Shown here: piece after piece, positions 35,440 to 40,478 of the stretch
Position numbering within the stretch: position 1 is the stretch's first letter
Layout of the letters: every line of letters starts with the position of its first letter
Origin: DATLYF01 sp035575095
Lineage (GTDB): Bacteria; Pseudomonadota; Gammaproteobacteria; Competibacterales; Competibacteraceae
Length of the DNA: 40,478 nucleotides
Direction of reading: 5' to 3'
Assembly: GCA_035575095.1 (NCBI GenBank)
Contig: DATLYF010000140.1
Location: 1-40,478 of the forward strand
Notes under the pieces: generated by a model
The model's input: only the letters and a program-made list of their open reading frames with translations
Told to the model about the DNA's origin: nothing
Database searches by the model: none
Position numbers and translations under genes: made by a program

Positions 35440-36570
35440 TCACGACACCACCAGATTGTCCCGGTGGATCAGCTCCGGCTCGTCCACGTAGCCGAGCAGG
35501 GCCGCGATGCGGTCGCTGGGCTGGCCGATGATCTTCTGCGCCTCGGCGGCGCCGTAATTGACCAGGCCGCGCGCCACCTCGCGACCCTCGGGGTCGATGC
35601 AGGCCACCAGCTCGCCGCGGGAGAATCGGCCCTCCACCGCCTTTACCCCCACCGGCAGCAGGCTTTTGCCGGACTCGCGCAGCACCCGCGCCGCACCGGC
35701 ATCCAGATGCAGTCGCCCGGCCACCTGCAGTTGCACGCCCAGCCACTGTTTGCGCGCTGCCACCGGGCCCTGACTCGGGCGGAACAGGGTGCCGAACCCG
35801 TCGCCCGCGGCGATGCGGCTCAGCACCTGCGGCTCACGGCCCCAGGCCAGCCAGGTGGTGGTACCGGAGCGAGCCGCCTTGGCCGCGGCGCGCACCTTGG
35901 TGAGCATGCCGCCGCGCCCCAGCACCCCGGCGCTGCCGCCGGCCATGCGCTCCAGCTCGGGATCGCCGGCGCGCACTTCGGCCAGCAGCCGGGCCGCCGG
36001 GTTCTGTCGCGGGTCGGCGTCGTACATGCCTTGCTGGTCGGTGAGGATGACATACAGCTCGGCCTCCACCAGATTGGCCACCAGAGCGCCCAGGGTGTCG
36101 TTGTCGCCGAAGCGGATCTCGTCGAAGGCGACCGTGTCGTTCTCGTTGATCACCGGCACCACGCGCAGCTTGAGCAGGGTGCGCAGGGTGGAGCGGATGT
36201 TGAGGTAGCGGCGGCGGTCGGCGGCGTCCTCGTGGGTGAGCAGGATCTGGGCGGTGCCGATGCCGTGGCGCTGGAAAGCCGATTCCCAGGCCTGGGCCAG
36301 ACCCATTTGCCCCACCGCCGCCGCCGCCTGCAGCTCGTACAGCGCCTGTGGGCGCTTGCTCCAGCCCAGGCGGCGCATACCTTCGGCCACCGCGCCGGAG
36401 GACACCACCATCAGCTCGCGCCCCTGGCGGTGCAGCTCGGCCAGCTGCGCCACCCAGGTGGCGATGGCCTGCTCGTCCAGGCCGCGGCCTTCGTTGGTGA
36501 CCATGGCGCTGCCGATCTTGATCACCCAGCGACGGCTGGCGCCCAACGCCTGACGGCTCTTGTTGAACAT
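35440..36570 (-). CDS. proB: Glutamate 5-kinase
   Basis: 376 residues from ATG 36570; the longer open frame upstream overlaps obgE. The amino-acid kinase domain has WVIKIGSAMVTNEGRG, VSSGAVAEGMRRLG, INENDTV and FGDNDTLGALVA. The motif GRGGMLTKVRAA binds nucleotide. A C-terminal PUA domain starts near 285 (GRLHLDAGAARVL, GEVA-like ELVACIDPEGREVARGLVNY). It makes glutamyl phosphate in proline synthesis. The proA partner is not in the window. It follows obgE by 19 bases, as in many gammaproteobacteria. Confidence 0.96.
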   Translation of the reverse strand: MFNKSRQALGASRRWVIKIGSAMVTNEGRGLDEQAIATWVAQLAELHRQGRELMVVSSGAVAEGMRRLGWSKRPQALYELQAAAAVGQMGLAQAWESAFQRHGIGTAQILLTHEDAADRRRYLNIRSTLRTLLKLRVVPVINENDTVAFDEIRFGDNDTLGALVANLVEAELYVILTDQQGMYDADPRQNPAARLLAEVRAGDPELERMAGGSAGVLGRGGMLTKVRAAAKAARSGTTTWLAWGREPQVLSRIAAGDGFGTLFRPSQGPVAARKQWLGVQLQVAGRLHLDAGAARVLRESGKSLLPVGVKAVEGRFSRGELVACIDPEGREVARGLVNYGAAEAQKIIGQPSDRIAALLGYVDEPELIHRDNLVVS

Positions 36571-36589
36571 GGCAATGGCTCCCTGCGGC

Positions 36590-37672
36590 CTACTCGGCGG
36601 CGGTGCGGACGGCGCTCTGCGGCTCCGCGGCGGGCGTGGCCGGCAGGGGCTGGGAGGCACGCTGACGCGCCTCGATGTGTTCCATGACCTTCAGTGCCAG
36701 CGCCTCGGTGCCCTCGCCTTTGAGGGCGGAGATGCGGAACACCGGTCCGTGCCAGTCCAGAGCGCGGAGCAGGGCCTGCACCCGCGCCTCGCGCTCCGCC
36801 TCCGGCACCAGGTCGAGTTTGTTCAACACCAGCCAGCGCTCCCGCATCGCCAGTTCCGGGCTGTACTTCTCCAGCTCGTGGACGATCACCCGCACGTCGT
36901 GCGCGGGGTCGCCGCTGTCGCTGTACGGCGACATGTCCACCAGATGCAGCAGCAGACTGGTGCGGGACAGATGCTTGAGGAACTGGATGCCGAGCCCAGC
37001 GCCCTCGGCGGCGCCCTCGATCAGCCCGGGGATGTCGGCCATGACGAAGCTTCTGAGCGGCCCGACGCGCACCACCCCGAGGTTGGGATGCAGGGTGGTG
37101 AAGGGATAGTCGGCCACCTTGGGGCGGGCGGCGGACAGGGCGCGGATCAGGGTGGACTTGCCAGCGTTGGGCATGCCCAGCAGGCCGACGTCGGCGATCA
37201 CTTTCAGCTCCAGCCGCAGGTTGCGCTGCTCGCCCGGCGTGCCTGGCTTGAACTGACGCGGAGTGCGGTTGGTACTGGACTTGAAACGGGTGTTGCCGAG
37301 TCCGTGGAAGCCACCGCGGGCGACCAGCAGGGTCTGCCCGGCGCGCACCAGATCGCCGATCACCTCGCCGCTGTCGGCATCGCTCGCCACCGTGCCCACC
37401 GGCACCTGGATGTAGAGATCGGCGCCGCTCTTGCCGGTGCAGTTGCCGCCCATGCCGTTCTGCCCGCGCTCGGCGCGGAACAGCCGGGTGTAGCGGTAGT
37501 CGGCCAGGGTGTTGAGATCGGCATCGGCGATCAGGTAGACGCTGCCGCCGTCGCCGCCGTCACCGCCGTCGGGACCGCCAAAGGGGATGAATTTCTCGCG
37601 GCGAAAGCTGACGCAGCCGTTGCCGCCGTCGCCGGCCTCCACGCGGATGGTCACCTCGTCTACGAACTGCAT
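36590..37672 (-). CDS. obgE: GTPase Obg/CgtA
   Basis: 360 residues. The glycine-rich Obg fold occupies about 1-158 (GGPDGGDGGDGGSVYL). The G domain has Walker A GMPNAGKST, switch region PFTTLHPNLG, DIPGLIEGAAEGAGLG, NKLD and the SALKGEG box. It binds the ribosome and monitors 50S assembly. It ends with a short Ala/Pro/Glu-rich tail. Third gene of the rplU-rpmA-obgE-proB group, beyond a terminator that probably limits its expression. Confidence 0.97.
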   Translation of the reverse strand: MQFVDEVTIRVEAGDGGNGCVSFRREKFIPFGGPDGGDGGDGGSVYLIADADLNTLADYRYTRLFRAERGQNGMGGNCTGKSGADLYIQVPVGTVASDADSGEVIGDLVRAGQTLLVARGGFHGLGNTRFKSSTNRTPRQFKPGTPGEQRNLRLELKVIADVGLLGMPNAGKSTLIRALSAARPKVADYPFTTLHPNLGVVRVGPLRSFVMADIPGLIEGAAEGAGLGIQFLKHLSRTSLLLHLVDMSPYSDSGDPAHDVRVIVHELEKYSPELAMRERWLVLNKLDLVPEAEREARVQALLRALDWHGPVFRISALKGEGTEALALKVMEHIEARQRASQPLPATPAAEPQSAVRTAAE

Positions 37673-37713
37673 GGCCTTGCTACCTGCTGCTGCCGCCTGC
37701 CGGCTGGCAAACG

Positions 37714-37739
37714 AAAAAGCCCCGTGCGGGCACGGGGCT
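37714..37739 (-). terminator. Terminator or attenuator between rpmA and obgE
   Basis: On the minus strand AGCCCCGTG pairs with CACGGGGCT around a 4-base loop and a T5 run follows. It lies 27 bases after the rpmA stop and separates abundant ribosomal proteins from obgE. Confidence 0.8.
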
Positions 37740-37765
37740 CGGCGTGCGCGGTACAGCCCGGACGC

Positions 37766-38029
37766 TCACTCGGCGTCGGGGCGCACGCTCACGTATTTGC
37801 GGCCCTTGGGCCCCTTGGTCTCGAACACTACCCGGCCGTCGACCTTGGCGAACAGGGTGTAGTCGGTGCCGCAGCCGACATTGACCCCCGGGTGGAAGCG
37901 GGTGCCACGCTGGCGCACCAGAATGTTGCCGGCGCTGACCAGCTGTCCGCCGAAGCGCTTGACGCCGAGTCGTTTGGATTCGGAATCGCGACCGTTGCGG
38001 CTGCTGCCGCCTGCCTTTTTATGTGCCAT
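37766..38029 (-). CDS. rpmA: Large ribosomal subunit protein L27
   Basis: 87 residues beginning MAHKKAGGSSRNGRDSESKR, the universal L27 start near the peptidyl transferase centre. The conserved block RQRGTRFHPGVNVGCGTDYT follows. It has no N-terminal cleavable extension of the Firmicutes type. 33 bases downstream of rplU. Confidence 0.98.
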   Translation of the reverse strand: MAHKKAGGSSRNGRDSESKRLGVKRFGGQLVSAGNILVRQRGTRFHPGVNVGCGTDYTLFAKVDGRVVFETKGPKGRKYVSVRPDAE

Positions 38030-38062
38030 TGCGCTAACCTCGGAAACTGCTGCCGGTGACGG

Positions 38063-38377
38063 TTACAGGCCGCTGATGCCGGTAATCCGGACCTCGGTGA
38101 AGTACTGCCGGTGGCCCATCTGCTTGCGATGGTGCTTGCGGCGGCGGAACTTGACGATCTCCACCTTCTCGCCGCGACCCTGGGACTTGACGGTGGCGGT
38201 CACCTTGCCGCCGGCCACCAGCGGGGCGCCGACGACGACCTTGTCGCCATCGGCGATCATCAGAACCTGGTCGAACTCCACGGAGGCGCCTTCGGCAGCG
38301 TCGAGCTTCTCGACCTTGAGGGTCTGGCCCTCGGCTACCCGGTACTGCTTGCCCCCGGTCTTGATCACAGCGTACAT
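38063..38377 (-). CDS. rplU: Large ribosomal subunit protein L21
   Basis: 104 residues from ATG 38377 (MYAVIKTGGKQYRV), the conserved start; an upstream ATG at 38425 in frame is not used. The block KFRRRKHHRKQMGHRQYFTEVRI is typical of L21. First gene of the rplU-rpmA transcript, with a good sigma-70 promoter upstream and a leader of about 45 bases. Confidence 0.98.
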   Translation of the reverse strand: MYAVIKTGGKQYRVAEGQTLKVEKLDAAEGASVEFDQVLMIADGDKVVVGAPLVAGGKVTATVKSQGRGEKVEIVKFRRRKHHRKQMGHRQYFTEVRITGISGL

Positions 38378-38427
38378 TGCGGAATCTCCGAATCCGAAAA
38401 AAGCGGCTGGCCTTTCAAAAGACAACC

Positions 38428-38456
38428 ATTCTAGCCGCCCCCTCGGAGCGGGTCAA
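38428..38456 (-). promoter_or_regulatory. Promoter of rplU-rpmA
   Basis: On the minus strand TTGACC (38456-38451) and TAGAAT (38433-38428) are exactly 17 bases apart, with a GC-rich spacer. Confidence 0.7.
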
Positions 38457-38464
38457 TTCCAGTC

Positions 38465-38494
38465 TGTTCAGGCCCTTGCGCGGCACACTAGAAT
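38465..38494 (+). promoter_or_regulatory. Weak candidate promoter of ispB
   Basis: TGTTCA (38465-38470) and TAGAAT (38489-38494) are 18 bases apart, 75 bases before the ispB ATG. The -10 is good; the -35 matches only 3 of 6. Confidence 0.35.
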
Positions 38495-38568
38495 GGTAGC
38501 TGGCGCCTTGACAGGCCTCCGCGGCGTTCCTAGCATCCCGCAACCCTGAGCCAACTCCCGCAAGCCCC

Positions 38569-39537
38569 ATGGACATCCAGGAGATCCGAAACCTCATCGC
38601 GGAAGACATGCAGGCGGTGGATCGCCTGATCTGCCAGAAGCTGCATTCCGAAGTGGTGCTGATCAATCAGTTGGGCGCCTACATCGTCAACAGCGGCGGC
38701 AAGCGCCTGCGGCCGATGCTGGTGCTGCTTGCGGCCCGCGCCTGCGGCTACCGGGGCACGGCCCACATCGATGCCGCGGCCATCATCGAGTTCATCCACA
38801 CCGCCACTCTGCTGCACGACGACGTGGTAGACGCCTCCGACATGCGCCGCGGCCGTGAGACCGCCAACGCCATCTGGGGCAACGAGGCCAGCGTGCTGGT
38901 GGGCGATTTCCTCTACTCGCGCTCCTTCCAGATGATGGTCGATATCCAGAGCCTGCGGGTGATGCAGATCCTGGCCGATACCACCAACACCATCGCCGAG
39001 GGCGAGGTACTGCAGCTTCTCAACTGCCACGACCCGGATACCACCGAGGAACGTTACTTCGAGGTGATTCGCTGTAAGACCGCCAAGCTATTCGAGGCGG
39101 CGGGTCTGCTCGGTGCGGTACTGGCCGAGCGGCCGGCAGCGGAAGAGCAGGGGCTCGCCCGCTACGGTCTGCACCTCGGTACCGCCTTCCAGCTGGTGGA
39201 CGACCTGCTCGACTACAGCGCCTCCAGCGAGGCCATCGGCAAGAACGTGGGCGACGATCTGGCCGAGGGCAAGCCCACTCTGCCGCTGATCTACGCCATG
39301 CGGGTGGGCGATGCCGAGTCTGTGGCCATCATCCGCCAGGCCATCGCGCAGGGCGGGCGTGACCGGATCGACGTCGTCACTCGGGCCATTGAGTCCACCG
39401 GTGCGATCGCGTATACTGCGCGCCTCGCACGGGAACAGGCCGAACTGGCCGTCCGGGCTCTTGACGGGATGGCGCCGTCGCCGTATAAAGACGCGCTCAT
39501 CGGCCTGGCCGAATTCTCGGTAAGTCGAACCTTCTAA
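38569..39537 (+). CDS. ispB: Octaprenyl diphosphate synthase
   Basis: 322 residues. The first Asp-rich motif DDVVD is at 84-88 (LLHDDVVDASDMRRG) and the second, DDLLD, near 211 (FQLVDDLLDYSA). GGKRLRPML marks the substrate-binding region, and the C-terminus ends ALIGLAEFSVSRTF as in IspB. It makes the C40 side chain of ubiquinone from IPP. Located beside rplU, rpmA and obgE as in other gammaproteobacteria. The last 150 bases contain a likely promoter for tRNA-Pro. Confidence 0.96.
   Translation: MDIQEIRNLIAEDMQAVDRLICQKLHSEVVLINQLGAYIVNSGGKRLRPMLVLLAARACGYRGTAHIDAAAIIEFIHTATLLHDDVVDASDMRRGRETANAIWGNEASVLVGDFLYSRSFQMMVDIQSLRVMQILADTTNTIAEGEVLQLLNCHDPDTTEERYFEVIRCKTAKLFEAAGLLGAVLAERPAAEEQGLARYGLHLGTAFQLVDDLLDYSASSEAIGKNVGDDLAEGKPTLPLIYAMRVGDAESVAIIRQAIAQGGRDRIDVVTRAIESTGAIAYTARLAREQAELAVRALDGMAPSPYKDALIGLAEFSVSRTF
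39389..39417 (+). promoter_or_regulatory. Promoter inside ispB, probably for tRNA-Pro
   Basis: TTGAGT (39389-39394), exactly 17 bases, then TATACT (39412-39417), followed by a GC-rich discriminator (GCGCGCCTCGC) of the kind seen in stringently controlled stable-RNA promoters. It lies 124 bases before the tRNA. Confidence 0.5.
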
Positions 39538-39541
39538 ATAG

Positions 39542-39618
39542 CGGGGTGTAGCTCAGCCTGGTAGAGCACTGCCTTCGGGAGGCAGGTGTCGCATGTTCGA
39601 ATCATGTCACCCCGACCA
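39542..39618 (+). tRNA. tRNA-Pro (anticodon CGG)
   Basis: A 77-base gene starting 5 bases after the ispB stop. The acceptor stem is CGGGGTG/CACCCCG, with D-arm AGCTCAGCCTGGTAGAGC, anticodon stem CTGCC/GGCAG around loop TTCGGGA (anticodon CGG), T-loop GTTCGAATC, discriminator A and an encoded CCA. It reads CCG proline codons. Confidence 0.97.
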
Positions 39619-39627
39619 ATGAAATCA

Positions 39628-39663
39628 AGGGCTTAGGTGGAAACGCCTGAGCCCTTTCTCTTT
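39628..39663 (+). terminator. Terminator of tRNA-Pro
   Basis: AGGGCTTAGGTG pairs with CGCCTGAGCCCT (two G-T pairs) around GAAA, followed by TTCTCTTT. It begins 10 bases after the tRNA. Confidence 0.85.
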
Positions 39664-39845
39664 GTGTAAGTGCATGGTAAGTACAAATTGCGAGCATCCG
39701 ACAGTCTGCCTCAGTAGACAACAGCATCACTGAAAGCCAAGTAATAATGGGCGGATTGGCTTCGCTTAGCCCCAGCCCGGGCCCCGTGCCGCCGAGGTGG
39801 CGGCGACCGGTGCACACCTGGCGGCCGTCTTCCCCGAGTAGGCGC
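39664..39845. other. Interval between tRNA-Pro terminator and DeoR-family gene
   Basis: About 180 bases without a supported gene. The first 100 are clearly more AT-rich than the rest. No copy of the tRNA 3' end, no direct repeat and no promoter was found by eye. Confidence 0.5.
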
Positions 39846-40478
39846 CTACGCCAACTGCACCTGCGCCAGCTTGCGCCGCAGCGGCTCGAACCCCGGCTCG
39901 TCGGCCGCGCGGCGGTTGGTGATCAGCAGGTCGATACGCTCCGGCGGGCAGTAGGCGACGCGGCTGGGGTGGCCGATCTTGCTGTAATCGGCCAGGATGA
40001 CCACGCGTTCGGCGTTGGCGACCATGGCGCGCGCGACCTCGGCCTCCGGGTGGTCGTAGTTGCTGGCACCGTAGACCGCGTCGAGCCCGGTCGGTGACAG
40101 CAGCGCGAGATCGGCGCGGTGGCGGTAGATCTCGGCCACCGTGTGGCCGCCGACGGTGGCCGGGGCGCGCGTGCTGAGCGTGCCGCCGAGCACGATCACC
40201 TCGTTGTCGCCGGCAGCGGGCGCCGCCGGCCCGCGCAGCTTCAACGCCACGTCGAACGAGTTGGTCACCACCGTCAGCCCGCCCAGCGTCGCCAGCTCGT
40301 CGGCGAGGATCGCAGTGGTGGTGCCGGCGTCCAGGAACACCGTCTGCCCGCGCGCGAGCAGGCTCACTGCGGTGCGCGCGATGTCCTGCTTGAACTTGAC
40401 CCGGCTTTGCGCCCGCTCGGCGATCGGCGGCTCGTCCTCGACCCGAATCGCGCCGCCGTGCACGCGCTTGAGCAGCCC
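39846..40478 (-). CDS. DeoR-family transcriptional regulator, N-terminus outside the window
   Basis: The frame is open through base 40478, so the N-terminal helix-turn-helix lies outside. The 211 visible residues start GLLKRVHGGAI, the conserved junction after the DNA-binding domain. The DeoR sensor domain follows with FLDAGTTTAILADEL (sugar-phosphate binding), VVTNSF, VIVLGG and VILADYSKIG. Members repress sugar or polyol catabolic genes and respond to phosphorylated sugars. The regulated genes are not visible, so the ligand is unknown. An apparent start at 40463 is only an internal GTG. Confidence 0.9.
   Translation of the reverse strand, partial: GLLKRVHGGAIRVEDEPPIAERAQSRVKFKQDIARTAVSLLARGQTVFLDAGTTTAILADELATLGGLTVVTNSFDVALKLRGPAAPAAGDNEVIVLGGTLSTRAPATVGGHTVAEIYRHRADLALLSPTGLDAVYGASNYDHPEAEVARAMVANAERVVILADYSKIGHPSRVAYCPPERIDLLITNRRAADEPGFEPLRRKLAQVQLA

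Noticed and set aside
36560..38059. A 499-codon plus-strand frame opposite obgE and rpmA, and a similar one opposite proB
   Set aside because: Both cross several conserved minus-strand genes and a terminator and have no domain signature.

Overview
The window reads as chromosome of a GC-rich gammaproteobacterium. Family-level clues are the rpsT/murJ-ribF-ileS-lspA-ispH and rplU-rpmA-obgE-proB blocks, an octaprenyl-type ispB, an AlgZ/AlgR pair beside type IV pilus minor pilin genes, and a CrbS-like symporter-kinase cluster. A respiratory, possibly sulfur-oxidising Chromatiales-like lineage fits the diheme cytochrome genes and the pdh type, but the genus cannot be read from the sequence. I see no insertion sequence, CRISPR array, prophage or origin.

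Layout. 1-1380: end of a diheme cytochrome c gene, then a membrane cytochrome b fused to a second diheme domain. 1516-4659: pdhA-pdhB-pdhC, a 2-oxoacid dehydrogenase E1alpha/E1beta/E2 operon without E3. 4727-11778: a signalling operon with a 66-aa membrane protein, a sodium/solute symporter-histidine kinase, a lone receiver protein, a membrane protein in which a degenerate histidine kinase is fused to a DEDDh exonuclease, and a CBS-CBS-DUF294 nucleotidyltransferase-like protein. 11866-14397 (minus): tRNA-Thr, a Fur-family regulator, AlgR-like and AlgZ-like proteins. 14596-27947: two tandem, strongly diverged minor pilin/PilY1 clusters (pilV-W-X-Y1-E, then fimT/U-pilV-W-X-Y1-E) ending in a DUF3617 protein. 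27984-34877 (minus): ispH, lspA, ileS, ribF, murJ. 35110-35376: rpsT. 35440-38377 (minus): proB, obgE, rpmA, rplU. 38569-39618: ispB and tRNA-Pro. 39846 to the end (minus): a DeoR-family regulator that runs off the window.

How they work together. The AlgZ/AlgR pair is divergent from the first pilus cluster and is the natural candidate for its control, as FimS/AlgR controls fimU-pilVWXY1Y2E in Pseudomonas. The two PilY1 proteins show reciprocal motif loss: one keeps the calcium loop and has no MIDAS, the other keeps the MIDAS and has no calcium loop. This suggests two alternative or specialised pilus tips.

The most unusual unit is the symporter-kinase operon. Its receiver protein has no output domain. 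The next gene, overlapping it by 4 bp, carries a kinase-like core with Glu where the phospho-acceptor His should be, attached to an exonuclease. Related gene neighbourhoods are known from acetate-responsive CrbS/R loci, but I know of no described role for the exonuclease protein.
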